A DNA stretch of 55,617 nucleotides from an uncultured Bacteroidales bacterium (lineage in GTDB: Bacteria > Bacteroidota > Bacteroidia > Bacteroidales > P3), in the NCBI GenBank assembly GCA_947167075.1, contig CAMVGR010000012.1, positions 1 to 55,617 on the forward strand, written 5' to 3'. Shown here piece by piece: positions 31,725 through 41,300 of the stretch. Each line of letters opens with the position of its first letter. Within the stretch, counting starts at the first letter, position 1. The notes beneath the pieces are model-generated. The model was not told where the DNA came from and searched no databases. It was given only the letters and a program-made list of their open reading frames with translations. The position numbers and the translations under genes were made by a program.

Positions 31725-32638
31725 AAAATATAATTGATTAGGCATAGGGCTGCCATCGATTCAACGATGACCGGTGCACGAAGTATGGCACATCTATCAT
31801 GACGCCCTCCGATGACGACGGTCTCTAGATGTCCGTCTTCGTGCAGGCAATCGATTGGCTGAGGTAGTGATACTACAGGATGGAATGCCACCCTAAATTC
31901 GATTGGCATACCGTTGCTGATACCTCCTTGAATTCCACCGCAATGGTTGGAGGTTGTGCTACCATCTCCCGAGGGAGACCAGCGGTCGATATATTCGCTG
32001 CCACTCATCTCCGCCGCAGCAAATCCGACCCCGATTTCAAAACCGATGGAGGAGGGGATACTTAGCATGGCTGCAGCGAGTGAAGCGTTGAGCTTTCCAA
32101 ACAGGGGTTCTCCTATTCCGGCAGTAACTCCCGTAATACGACAGCTAACAATTCCACCCGTAGTATTGTCGTCACTCTGAGGCCCCAGCATAGCTACTTC
32201 TGCATGTATTGCAATTTCGGGCATTAGTTGCTGTGCTATGGTTCCGGCAACGACCCGTGCCAATGTTTCGCGTGCCGATGCACGGCCCCCACCTCGATGG
32301 TCGCGCAGGCCATATTTCATGTAGTAGGTATAATCGGCATGCCCAGGTCGGAACATGTGTTCGAGCGATGCGTAATCGTCGGAGTGGGCATCCTTGTTTT
32401 CTACTACGAAACAAAGTGGAGTACCCAGCGTAATACCATCTTTGATGCCCGATAGCCATTTTACTTTGTCGGCCTCGGCACGGGGGGCTCCTTCTGATCG
32501 GCGAGCCAAAGCTTTTGCAATGGCTTCCATGTCGATAGCAATACCTGAAGGGCAACCATCGATTACTGCACCTACGGCGAGCCCGTGGGACTCGCCGTAG
32601 GTGGTCAGTCTGAATCTATCTCCATAGGTGTTGCTCAC
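31721..32638 (-). CDS. aroC: chorismate synthase, compact form
   Basis: The 305-residue protein has TTYGESHG, FRPGHADYTYYMKYGLRDHRGGGRASARET, SNHCGGIQGGISNG and GGRHDRCAILRAPVIVESMAA. These include the FMN and EPSP binding signatures, so it makes chorismate, the last step of the shikimate path, in the cytoplasm. Typical bacterial AroC is 355-365 residues. Two losses are visible. The RRRPG-(6-8)-TTPRKEAD segment is shortened to RRSEGAPRAEAD. About 35 residues between the SARET helix and the GGxVxC strand, including the CPDP motif, are gone. The gene could still be functional; it is in a tight cluster and the frame is intact. Confidence 0.88.
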   Translation of the reverse strand: MSNTYGDRFRLTTYGESHGLAVGAVIDGCPSGIAIDMEAIAKALARRSEGAPRAEADKVKWLSGIKDGITLGTPLCFVVENKDAHSDDYASLEHMFRPGHADYTYYMKYGLRDHRGGGRASARETLARVVAGTIAQQLMPEIAIHAEVAMLGPQSDDNTTGGIVSCRITGVTAGIGEPLFGKLNASLAAAMLSIPSSIGFEIGVGFAAAEMSGSEYIDRWSPSGDGSTTSNHCGGIQGGISNGMPIEFRVAFHPVVSLPQPIDCLHEDGHLETVVIGGRHDRCAILRAPVIVESMAALCLINYIL

Positions 32639-32680
32639 TGTTGCATTGTGTTTAAAGATGCTTAATCAGCAACATGCTTT

Positions 32681-33484
32681 TTATTTTGGATTGATCTCAA
32701 GTAGTTCCACATCGAATATCAATGTCGAGCCAGGAGGAATCGTACCAACAGGCTGCTCGCCATAACCCAAATTGTATGGGATATAGAGCATGTATTTGGA
32801 TCCCTCATCCATCAACTGCAGTCCTTCTGTCCATCCGGGGATGACCTGGTTGAGAGGGAATACAATCGGCTCGCCACGATCCACACTGCTGTCGAACTTA
32901 GTGCCATCGATCAGGGTGCCAGTGTAGTGTACTTTCACACGGTCGGTTGCGGCAGGCCGGCGACCATTGCCGTCCTTGATTTTACGATATTTCAGGCCGC
33001 TGGGTGTACTGTACACTGATTTGTTGTTGCTGATTTCTTTCATGAATTTGGCACCTGCGTCGATGTTCTTTTGCAGTCCTTCGCGCTGTTTGTTTTCAAA
33101 ATTCTGCTGGAATCGGCGCAGCAACATCGATGCTTGCTGATCGGTGAGCTGACTGTAGCCTTTCGAATCGTCTTTCATAGCCTGGGCAGCCATCTCAGCA
33201 TTGATGCCAAGGTTGGCAGTCTTCCAGTTGGTGTAGATGTCGCGCCCGATGGCATAAGAAGCCGAGTCGTTGAAGGTCTTCATTGCGGGCGAGGCTACAC
33301 GCTTGATGAGGTCTCGCACCTTGGCCTGAGCCTCGTCGAGCGAATCTGCTTTGGCTTTCAGTTCGTTGTATTGGGCTTCTGTCATGGTGACTTTGCCCTT
33401 CTTGATTTTTATTTCCTGGGCTGTGCTTTGGTTGATACCGAGAACCAATGTCACTGCTGCGAGAAGTATTATTTTGCGGTTCAT
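32681..33484 (-). CDS. FKBP-type peptidyl-prolyl isomerase, exported
   Basis: The 267-residue protein has a signal peptide (MNRKIILLAAVTLVLGINQSTAQ). A helical dimerisation part follows (KADSLDEAQAKVRDL to IDAGAKFMKEISNN), then a C-terminal FKBP domain: VKVHYTGTLIDGTKFDSS, VIPGWTEGLQLMDEGSKYMLYIPYNLGYGE and GSTLIFDVELLEI. The layout is that of FkpA/Mip, which speed proline isomerisation and act as chaperones in the periplasm. It lies between butyrate kinase and aroC, with a terminator of the upstream gene in its leader. Confidence 0.93.
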   Translation of the reverse strand: MNRKIILLAAVTLVLGINQSTAQEIKIKKGKVTMTEAQYNELKAKADSLDEAQAKVRDLIKRVASPAMKTFNDSASYAIGRDIYTNWKTANLGINAEMAAQAMKDDSKGYSQLTDQQASMLLRRFQQNFENKQREGLQKNIDAGAKFMKEISNNKSVYSTPSGLKYRKIKDGNGRRPAATDRVKVHYTGTLIDGTKFDSSVDRGEPIVFPLNQVIPGWTEGLQLMDEGSKYMLYIPYNLGYGEQPVGTIPPGSTLIFDVELLEINPK

Positions 33485-33498
33485 GTCGATAAAGAAAA

Positions 33499-33523
33499 CA
33501 GAGGCACTGTGGTTGTGCCTCTG
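33499..33523 (-). terminator. terminator after butyrate kinase
   Basis: CAGAGGCAC (33499-33507) and GTGCCTCTG (33515-33523) form a 9-bp stem with a 7-base loop. On the minus strand it is followed by TTTTCTTT. It lies 15 bases before the FKBP ATG. Confidence 0.8.
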
Positions 33524-33532
33524 GATATATGA

Positions 33533-34624
33533 TTATTTATATTCTTTTACTTGTACTCCGTCCAGCACTTCTTTACCACATATGGCCAGAGCCAACATCT
33601 CGTTTTCGCCTTTGTATATCTTCACAGGGGCAATCCAGCTGATGCGTTCCTCGATCATCGCCATCCAGGGTTTGCTGTAGGCGATGCCGCCGGTGAGAAG
33701 GATGGCATCGACTTTGCCACAGGTGACTGCTGCCAGACGGCATATCTCCATCGACACCTGGTAGGTGAAGGCATTGACCAGCAACTGGCATTTCTTATCG
33801 CCAGCCAGAGCACGTTTCTCCACTTCGTATGCGTCGTTGGTGCCGAGGTAGGCCACGAATCCACCTTCTGCTGTCACCATCTTCTTCAGCTGTGCTTCGG
33901 TGTATTTACCACTGCAGGCCACCTCGATCAGTTTGCTGGCATTGATGCTGCCGCAACGGGTGGGGGAGAAGGCTCCCAATCCACAGAGTGCACGGTTCAC
34001 TTCGGTGACACGTCCGTGCTGATGTATACCCACACTCACGCCACCGCCCATGTGGGCAATGATCAGGTTGAGGTCCTCGTACTTTTTGCCCACTTCGCGA
34101 GCATATAGCTTGGCAGTCATCTTTTGGTTGAGGCAGTGCCAGATGGGGCCTTCGTGACTGGGGTCGAGGTCGAAAATTGGATGACCAGAAATACGAGCAA
34201 AATCAGGACGCTCGTCGACGATGCCAGGGTCTGCTATATAGGCACATTCCAAGCCTATCTCGCTGGCTATCGAGTCGGAGATGAGAGCACCCAGATTGCA
34301 GGCATGTTTGCCTTGTATACCGGCATGGCATTCCTCTTTCATCAATTCGTTCACGCGATAGCATCCGCTCTCGCAGGGACGGGTGAGGCCACCACGACCC
34401 ATCACAACAGCGATTTCGTCGGTGCCGATGCCATGGCGTTTCACCATGTCGAGGATGGCTCCCTTACGATACTCAAACTGATCGGCCACCTCTGCGTACT
34501 TCTGTATTTCTTCGATAGGGTGAGAAAGATTCTCGGTGAAAACCTCTGTTTCACCGTCATAGATTGCTGCTTTGGTCGATGTTGCACCAGGGTTGATTAC
34601 CAGCGTGTATTTTCTTTTATCCAT
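33533..34624 (-). CDS. buk: butyrate kinase
   Basis: From the ATG at 34624 the protein is 363 residues. It has the acetate/butyrate kinase phosphate motif LVINPGATSTKAAIY, then AVVMGRGGLTRP, IIAHMGGGVSVGIHQHG and ILLTGGIAYSKPWMAMIEERI. The NPGATSTK start and GGIAYS motif fit butyrate kinase rather than acetate kinase, which has NxGSSSxK. It interconverts butyryl phosphate and ADP with butyrate and ATP. Phosphate butyryltransferase (ptb), its usual neighbour, is absent from the window. Confidence 0.92.
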   Translation of the reverse strand: MDKRKYTLVINPGATSTKAAIYDGETEVFTENLSHPIEEIQKYAEVADQFEYRKGAILDMVKRHGIGTDEIAVVMGRGGLTRPCESGCYRVNELMKEECHAGIQGKHACNLGALISDSIASEIGLECAYIADPGIVDERPDFARISGHPIFDLDPSHEGPIWHCLNQKMTAKLYAREVGKKYEDLNLIIAHMGGGVSVGIHQHGRVTEVNRALCGLGAFSPTRCGSINASKLIEVACSGKYTEAQLKKMVTAEGGFVAYLGTNDAYEVEKRALAGDKKCQLLVNAFTYQVSMEICRLAAVTCGKVDAILLTGGIAYSKPWMAMIEERISWIAPVKIYKGENEMLALAICGKEVLDGVQVKEYK

Positions 34625-34660
34625 GATGTGTTTATGTATTGTTTTATATTTTTCCGATGT

Positions 34661-34669
34661 GCAAAGATA
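34661..34669 (-). promoter_or_regulatory. -7 promoter element for butyrate kinase
   Basis: On the minus strand the sequence reads TATCTTTGC, matching TAnnTTTG, 37 bases upstream of the ATG at 34624. A TTG is found about 22 bases further upstream. Confidence 0.7.
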
Positions 34670-34724
34670 ACAAAAAAAAATCACATGTCACCAACTTTTT
34701 TTTCATTTTTTTCAACACGTATGT

Positions 34725-34890
34725 CTTACCCATTGCTCCCAATGCTTTTCTCGATATATAGAAGTGGACTTTAGTCTTCTTTATATCCCATTGATTCTGA
34801 ATATACTTATGCTGAATTATGATTCTTTTTTGTTCTGTTTATGTTGGTATCTGATTCTGTTTCTTTACATTGCCATCCCTAACACCCCTT
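34725..34890. other. non-coding part of the buk-mltD divergent region
   Basis: The gene-free interval 34625-35066 holds the buk promoter and repeat copy B. The remaining AT-rich part shows no frame, hairpin or recognised motif, and no clear consensus promoter was found for the transglycosylase gene. Confidence 0.5.
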
Positions 34891-34894
34891 TTTG

Positions 34895-34953
34895 CCGTAT
34901 CACAACCGTACTTGAACCGTACATGCACCGTACATGAACCGTACCATCCTCAC
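34895..34953 (-). repeat. 11-bp tandem repeat element, copy B
   Basis: Read on the minus strand, the flank GTGAGGATGG (34944-34953) is followed by units TACGGTTCATG (34933-34943), TACGGTGCATG (34922-34932), TACGGTTCAAG (34911-34921) and TACGGTTGTGA (34900-34910), then TACGG. It is nearly identical in order and flank to copy A. It lies in the divergent region between buk and the transglycosylase gene. Confidence 0.82.
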
Positions 34954-35066
34954 TAAATTAGGATTTATTAACGTAGAAGAGAAGGGTTATGGATGGACAA
35001 GGTGTGCAGATGTAAGTTTTTTTTGATAGGGGCAAAATAAATACATATTGGATTCGTTATTGGGTT

Positions 35067-36338
35067 ATGAATTTGAAATCCGCTCTTTTATCGATATGCT
35101 TTGTGATATTGGTGTCCATGTCGACTGTATGTGCCCAAGAGCCTTCTAATGTGAGTACTCCGGATGCTACAACGGTGACTAGCCAATATAGCGACTCTTA
35201 CGACTCGTTGCTCAATAGCTATTATTTACGTCGGTATGCCCACCACAAATTGCACTCGACGGGCAGTTTCTCGCTCGAGGAGTTCGATCAGTTGCCAGAT
35301 TCGGTGATAGAGAACCGCCTGCGCTCGATGCACAACGTTGTGCCGATGACGATGAACAGCATCGTGAGGCAATATATTCGTCTATATCTTCGGCTGATGT
35401 CGCATCGTTTGGACCTGACCCTCATGCAGCAAGAGCTCTACTTCCCGATGTTTGAGGAAACGCTCGACCGCTATGGTGTACCCGTCGAGATAAAATACCT
35501 GACCATTGTCGAAAGTGCACTCAACCCCAAGGCTACCTCGCGTGTGGGGGCTGCGGGATTGTGGCAGTTTATGTACGGCACAGGGAAACTGTACGACCTG
35601 GAGGTGAATTCGGTTCTCGACGAGCGTCGCGATGCTTACAAATCGACTGTAGCAGCGGCGCGTTTCCTGAAAGACCTCTATAATATCTTCGGCGATTGGC
35701 AGTTGGCTATTGCCGCCTATAATTGTGGTGCCGGTAATATCAACAAGGCTATCGCACGAAGTGGAGGCAAACGCGACTTCTGGGGTATCTACAATCATCT
35801 GCCACGCGAAACGAGAGGCTATATCCCCGCCTATATAGCAGCCACCTATGTGATGAACTTCTACCACGAGCATGGCCTGCGTCCCAACAAATTGGAGACA
35901 CCGGTGCGGACCGACACGGTGATGCTAACCCGCGATGTACTGTTCTGCTACATCTCGCAGCAGACCGGTGTGGAAATGGAAGCCCTTCGCGACCTCAACC
36001 CGCAGTATCGGGTCGACTATATCCCAGCATCGTCGGGCATGTATTCGCTGACGCTCCCCACTTCGGCACTCGATTCCTTTATCAGCGGACTTGATTCTAT
36101 ATATACACGCACCAGTGACAGTCTCCAGCGTCGTCCTATCCGGATCGAGCCTTCGCGTGGCGGAACAGTAAAGGGAGCAAAGTCGTCGAAGGGCGGCAGT
36201 GGCCAATACTACACCGTCCGCAAGGGCGACACACTGTCGAGCATCAGCAGACGTTATGGGGTGAGTGTGCAGTCGATCAAGAAGAAAAATGGCTTGAGAA
36301 GCGACCAGATTAGGGTGGGGCAAAAACTGAAAATATGA
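35067..36338 (+). CDS. MltD-like lytic transglycosylase with LysM
   Basis: The 423-residue protein has a signal peptide ([24 protein letters not shown]). The SLT domain carries the catalytic Glu in [28 protein letters not shown], then [21 protein letters not shown]. One C-terminal LysM runs from [26 protein letters not shown]. It cuts the glycan strands of peptidoglycan in the periplasm. In many Bacteroides genomes an MltD-like gene follows parA-parB-DUF5683; here it is at a separate locus with two other cell-wall genes that overlap it in series (4-base overlaps). Confidence 0.92.
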   Translation: MNLKSALLSICFVILVSMSTVCAQEPSNVSTPDATTVTSQYSDSYDSLLNSYYLRRYAHHKLHSTGSFSLEEFDQLPDSVIENRLRSMHNVVPMTMNSIVRQYIRLYLRLMSHRLDLTLMQQELYFPMFEETLDRYGVPVEIKYLTIVESALNPKATSRVGAAGLWQFMYGTGKLYDLEVNSVLDERRDAYKSTVAAARFLKDLYNIFGDWQLAIAAYNCGAGNINKAIARSGGKRDFWGIYNHLPRETRGYIPAYIAATYVMNFYHEHGLRPNKLETPVRTDTVMLTRDVLFCYISQQTGVEMEALRDLNPQYRVDYIPASSGMYSLTLPTSALDSFISGLDSIYTRTSDSLQRRPIRIEPSRGGTVKGAKSSKGGSGQYYTVRKGDTLSSISRRYGVSVQSIKKKNGLRSDQIRVGQKLKI

Positions 36339-36616
36339 AGAAGGTATTAAAAACAATAGGTAACAAATATGTCATCGCAACATTAGTATTTGTTGCACTT
36401 ATTCTGTTTTTAGACGAATACAACCTAATGGTCACACGTCGTGTTAAGAAACAGGTGGACGAGTTGCACGCCGAGGAGAAGAGTTTGAAAGAGGCAATCG
36501 TCCAGGATAGCATCAACAATGCCATCCTTCGTTCTAGCATGGATGCTAAGGAACACTACGGGAGAGAGAATTACTATATGAAACGAGCCGACGAGGATAT
36601 ATTTGTTGTGAAATGA
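36335..36616 (+). CDS. DivIC/FtsB-like septum formation initiator
   Basis: The 93-residue protein has one membrane helix ([19 protein letters not shown]) near residue 20, followed by a coiled coil ([28 protein letters not shown]) and a short C-terminal domain ([15 protein letters not shown]). This is the FtsB/DivIC layout; these bitopic proteins form the FtsQLB divisome subcomplex. ATGA overlaps on both sides tie it to the transglycosylase and the NlpC gene. Name by architecture; divisome role is homology-based. Confidence 0.85.
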   Translation: MKKVLKTIGNKYVIATLVFVALILFLDEYNLMVTRRVKKQVDELHAEEKSLKEAIVQDSINNAILRSSMDAKEHYGRENYYMKRADEDIFVVK

Positions 36617-37209
36617 AACAGATCCGAATTGTAATATTGGCTATGATTGCCCTAGCTCTGACGGGGTGCGAATCGCTGCAGAAATTTATGGCTCGCGACC
36701 TAGAGGACGAAGACTTTATCATAGGCCAGCTCTACGCAGACGAATTGGTTAGGGAAACGCCTGTGATAGCTGTTCCGGTTCCGGACAAGCCCATCAAAGA
36801 CAACGGCTGCAACAATGCATTGGGGCTGGAGTGCGATGCCAACGACAATGCCCACCTGTACGAAGTGGTGAACTCGTGGCTTGGGGTGCCTTATAAGTAT
36901 GGAGGAACTGGACGCGACGGTATCGACTGCTCGGCATTCGTGGGTTTGGTTGTAAAAGAGGTATATGGTAAAACACTGCATCGTACGGCTAACGATATGT
37001 TGCAGGATGTTTCGCTTGTCTCCAAAAGCGACCTGCGGGAAGGCGATTTGCTGTTTTTTACCAATAGCAAAGGCAAGGTTTCGCATGTGGGTATCTATTT
37101 GAAAGAGCATCTGTTTGCTCATTCGTCTACGAGCAATGGAGTGAGTGTGAGCAGTGTGCAGAGTAAATATTGGACTCAGCATTTCTACAAAGGCGGACGT
37201 TTGAAGTAA
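36613..37209 (+). CDS. NlpC/P60 peptidoglycan hydrolase lipoprotein
   Basis: The 198-residue protein has a lipoprotein signal (LALTGC). The NlpC/P60 domain has the catalytic Cys in GIDCSAFVG (about residue 101), the His in KVSHVGIYL and a third polar residue in LFAHSST. Such enzymes cut the gamma-D-Glu to diaminopimelate link in muropeptides, as Spr/MepS does. It is the last gene of the mltD-like, divIC-like, nlpC unit, followed by a strong bidirectional-looking terminator. Confidence 0.92.
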   Translation: MKQIRIVILAMIALALTGCESLQKFMARDLEDEDFIIGQLYADELVRETPVIAVPVPDKPIKDNGCNNALGLECDANDNAHLYEVVNSWLGVPYKYGGTGRDGIDCSAFVGLVVKEVYGKTLHRTANDMLQDVSLVSKSDLREGDLLFFTNSKGKVSHVGIYLKEHLFAHSSTSNGVSVSSVQSKYWTQHFYKGGRLK

Positions 37210-37227
37210 AGAAAATAGAATGATACA

Positions 37228-37263
37228 ATAAAGAGGGGCGAATTAGGATTCGCCCCTCTTTAT
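37228..37263. terminator. bidirectional terminator after the NlpC gene
   Basis: A 16-bp perfect stem ATAAAGAGGGGCGAAT / ATTCGCCCCTCTTTAT with a 4-base loop separates the convergent NlpC/P60 (+) and coiled-coil (-) genes. Confidence 0.92.
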
Positions 37264-37289
37264 TGTTAGGTCAGTTGTATGATGAATGA

Positions 37290-38021
37290 CTATTTGGCCA
37301 TTTCGCGATAGCGTTCCACTTCGCCCTGGGCATTGCTGACACCCTGATTGGCTTCTTCTACCTTGCGCTGGGCGTCCTCTTTTTTCTTACCACTCTTTTC
37401 GATATTCTTTTCCAGGTCGGCAATGTCTTTCTCCAAATCTTTGATCTTTTGCTGCAGCTTCTTTATCTCTTTCTGCTTGTCGGCAATCTTTTTCTGATCA
37501 TTGGCGATGCTTTTGTCGACGGCATTAGAAGCAGCTATAGCAGCCTTTTGCTCCTTTTCGGCTTTTTTCAGGTTCTGCTTCTCGGCATTCATCTGCTGCT
37601 GGGCTTCATAGCGTGCCAGATAATCGACAAAACCGGAGAGCCAAGTTTTTACATTGCCCCGAAGGGTGGTTTGGTCGATGGTGAGGTCTGTGCTTACAGC
37701 AGCGGCTGTAATGCGGGTCACGCGGTTTTTCTTCTTGCCTTGCTCCTCCACTTTCGTATACAGATTGATGGGGGAGATAGAGATTGTCTCTACAAAGGCA
37801 TTGATGGCCATGACATAGCCTTCCTGTTTTTGAGTTTTAAGCTTTAGGTCTTTTAAGTACTGCTCCATCGCATTTTGCACCAATTTGATGTCTTTGTCGA
37901 TGGTGAGTGTGCTGGCGGGGACAGTCAGATTGCCGACGGTGGCGACACTTTCTTCCACTACCTGGGCACGGATACCGAAGCTCAGGATGGCCATAACTAC
38001 GAATAGGACGGTCTTTTTCAT
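37290..38021 (-). CDS. exported coiled-coil protein
   Basis: The 243-residue product has a signal peptide (MKKTVLFVVMAILSFGIRAQ). The first half looks globular (EESVATVGNLTVPASTLTIDKDIKLVQNAMEQYLKDLKL). From about residue 140 to the end it is a continuous Lys/Glu-rich coiled coil (NDQKKIADKQKEIKKLQQKIKDLEKDIADLEKNIEKS). No family is recognised. Proteins like this can be periplasmic structural or adhesion-related factors. It lies 34 bases downstream of the efflux operon on the same strand and may be part of the same transcript. Confidence 0.6.
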   Translation of the reverse strand: MKKTVLFVVMAILSFGIRAQVVEESVATVGNLTVPASTLTIDKDIKLVQNAMEQYLKDLKLKTQKQEGYVMAINAFVETISISPINLYTKVEEQGKKKNRVTRITAAAVSTDLTIDQTTLRGNVKTWLSGFVDYLARYEAQQQMNAEKQNLKKAEKEQKAAIAASNAVDKSIANDQKKIADKQKEIKKLQQKIKDLEKDIADLEKNIEKSGKKKEDAQRKVEEANQGVSNAQGEVERYREMAK

Positions 38022-38055
38022 GTTAATAATGTTTTTTTATAAATATTAAGGGTAA

Positions 38056-38349
38056 TTAAACAAACTGTTCGATATTCCATACAAAGGCACGGATACCTAC
38101 TTCCTCGTTTCGACGGTCTAGTTTACGGACTGCCGTAACGAGTTCATCGACCTTCGCATCATCAATCACTGTCATGACAGCATTGTTCATCTCTGGCCAC
38201 GTGTGTGTGCCTCGGTGCGGGTCACCATTGCTGTGACCTCGTCCTTGCACATTTTCCCAAAAAGTGAAACCACGGATAGAAAGGGTGTCGAGCATGTATT
38301 CGACACGCTCAGTGCTGGCTTGGTTAAAAACGATCATTACACTTTTCAT
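38056..38349 (-). CDS. PG0541-like P-II family transporter-associated protein
   Basis: The 97-residue protein has KSVMIVFNQASTERVEYMLDTLSIRGFTFWENVQGRG, then TWPEMNNAVMTVIDDAKVDELVTAVRKLD, the beta-alpha-beta pattern of P-II signalling proteins. The group called PG0541 family is found in Bacteroidetes beside RND efflux genes. It overlaps the pump gene by 4 bases. The T-loop that contacts targets in GlnB is short here, at QGRGHSNGDPHRGTHTW, which is Gly/His-rich and could hold a metal or small ligand. It may regulate the pump; this is inference from linkage. Confidence 0.8.
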   Translation of the reverse strand: MKSVMIVFNQASTERVEYMLDTLSIRGFTFWENVQGRGHSNGDPHRGTHTWPEMNNAVMTVIDDAKVDELVTAVRKLDRRNEEVGIRAFVWNIEQFV

Positions 38350-41300
38350 TGTTCTTCCAGATTGATGTTCATGAATATAAATTTCTTACGCTGCTTCTCC
38401 AGTCGTTCTTGATCGCCATGACGGTTGAAAATGCCATAGAGTACCGGTACAACAATTAGGGTGACGAAAGTGGAAACAGTGAGGCCACCTATCACCACCA
38501 GACCCATTGTAGTCCACATTTCAGAGCCTTCGGATTTGGAAGTTGCCATAGGAATCATACCCAAAATAGTCGTGAATGCCGTCATGAGAACCGGACGAAG
38601 TCGACTCTGTCCGCTAAGTGCAATAGCCTCGTAGAGAGGTATTCCACGCTCACGCATGAGGTTGATATAGTCGACAAGCACAATACCATTCTTCACAACA
38701 ATACCTATCAGCAGTACAAGGCCAAGCATTCCAATCATATCAATGTTCTGTCCGGTGAAGAACATCATTAGAGACACACCGCTGATGGCAAATGGAATGG
38801 AGAACATGATGATGAATGGTTTGGCAAAGGACTCGAATTGTGAAGCCATTACAATGTATACGAGCATAAGGATCAGAGCACCGAGCATCATCATGTCGCG
38901 AGTGGAATCCTGTTGGTCTTTATAATTACCAGCCAGTGCGACATGTATCTCGGCAGGAATGTTCATTTGGTCTAATTCATGTTGTACTCCCATGGCCAAC
39001 TCTTGCAGCGATGTACGATAAGGCATCACTGTAAGAGTAAGATAGCGCTGGCGATTCTTGCGTTCGATGGTTGGGGGACACCAGTATTCTTCCACCCTGG
39101 CTAGTTCTTCAAGCTTGATGATTTGTCCGGTTGCAGTAGGTATGGATAGTTGTTCGATATCGGAGATGGACGAGCGATAGTCTTCGCGTAGTCTTACCAC
39201 GATATTGTACTCTTCTCCGTCTTCTTTCAGGAAGCCTGCAGTCATACCATTGACGCGGTTGCGGACATATAGTGCCACGGTGCTCTCGTTTAGACCGTGA
39301 AGGGCAAGCTTTTGTTTGTCAAGAGTAATCTTGAGCTCTGCTCTGTCTTCGTCGCGACTCACTTTAGTGTCACGTGCACCACGTACATTCTGTTCTACTC
39401 TTCGACGCAATTCATCAGTAAATGCTGTGGTTTGGTCAAAGTCGTAACCATAGATCTCCACCGACAAAGTGTTATTACTTCCGCCACCCATACCGCCACC
39501 TTGGTTGACCTGATAGTTGATTAGTTCCGGATATTGAGCAAAACATTGGCGCAACTTTTCCTGCATTTCAAAGATGGTCTGCTTTCTTTCGTATTTCTTA
39601 GTGCAACGGATAGTCATTGATATCTTGTTGTTTGTAGTACTGTTAAAGAGTGCTGCCATGCCAGCATCGTCGTTCGAACCAGCCGATGTGGAGATTACCT
39701 GTACCTCATCGCCAAGCAAACGATAGATATCTTCCTCCATGTGGCGAGCAGTTTTTAGTGTTTCTTCGATGCGTGTACCACGTTGTAGTTCTGCTGTGAC
39801 ACTCATTCGGCCATTGTCTTGCTCTTTCATGAAGTCTATTCCTATCTTTCCTGTGGCGAACGGAAGTATTGATACTATAAAGAATACAAAGGCAACCAAT
39901 AGGGCAATTCGTTTATGTCGCAAGCACCAACGTAATAGGTTGGCATAGGCTTTATCTATTGAATTGAATGCTCTAGCTATTGTCCGATTATATAGATTCT
40001 TGTCTTGTTTCCGCTGATATTCTTCTTCGTCTTCCTTTTTAAAGAAGAATGGCCGCTCTTTTAGCATTTTGGATGAAAGCATTGGAATAAGGGTGATGGC
40101 GGCAGTTGTGGACACACAAACCACTATTGTGACTATCCATCCTAATTCTTTCATGAATATACCCATCATGCCTGGTAGCATCGTGAGCGGAACAAAGACA
40201 GCCACTAGGACCAATGTGGTTGCAATGACGGATGTCCAAACCTCGTTAGTGGCACATATTGCGGCCTCTCGAGGATTCTCCCCACGTTCTATGTGTTTCG
40301 TGATATTTTCAAGCACAACGATTGCGTCGTCGACAACCATACCTATGGCCACAGTGAGTGAGGCTAATGATATGATATTTAACGAGCTGTCTGCCAACAG
40401 AAGGTATATGAATGATGTGACTAGTGAGATAGGAATAGTGAGGGCGATGATTACTGTGGAGCGCCAGTTACCAAGGAATACCAACACTACCAAGACCACA
40501 AATAGAAGTGCATAGAAGATGCTTTCGGTTAAGCCATTGACAGCATTGATAATGTTTTCGGAGCCATCGTTGATGAGGGTGATTTGGATGTCCTTTGGAA
40601 GTGTGCGTTGAATCTCTTCCATTTCCTTCTTTACTTCTCGTGCGATAGCAACCGTATTTGCACCCGTTTGCTTGGTGATAATTAGTCTGGCACCGTCTTT
40701 CCCATTGATTTTCTCATCCAGCGACAAGTCTTTTATGGTATCACGCACTGTTGCCAGGTCGCGAACAAATATCTGTTTGCCTAGAGGTGTGGTTGTAACA
40801 ACAATATTGTTGATCTCGGAACTTTCCACATATTCTCCCTTGACGCGCATCTGATATTGCTCTTTACCCATTTTCACAGTGCCGGAAGCCAAGTCGAGGT
40901 TGTTTGCACTAATGGCATTCCCGACTAGTTCCAGCGGTATACCATAAGAATCAAGTTGCTTTGGGTCGAGGTCAATATAGATATATCGTTCGGGGGCTCC
41001 GCTAACTGTGATATTACCAATGCCGTCGATGCGATTGAGTACATTAACCACATTGTCCTCAAGTATGCGGTCCAATCCCGGATAGCTTTCGTTGGCAGTG
41101 AACCCATATTGCATGATAGGCATTGCCGAGGAGTTGAGTTTAAGAATCATTGGGCGACTCACTCCGTCGGGTAGATTGTCGTACAGCAAGTCGACATAAG
41201 AGCGTATGTCATTCAATGCTTCGTCGATATCCGACCCCCATTCAAACTCTAGGCTAACAACGGATATGTTGTCACGTGAATTTGAGGTGATGTTCTTTAG

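Noticed and set aside
33533..34624. acetate kinase
   Set aside because: The N-terminus NPGATSTK and GGIAYS motif fit butyrate kinase; acetate kinase has a different phosphate motif and is longer.
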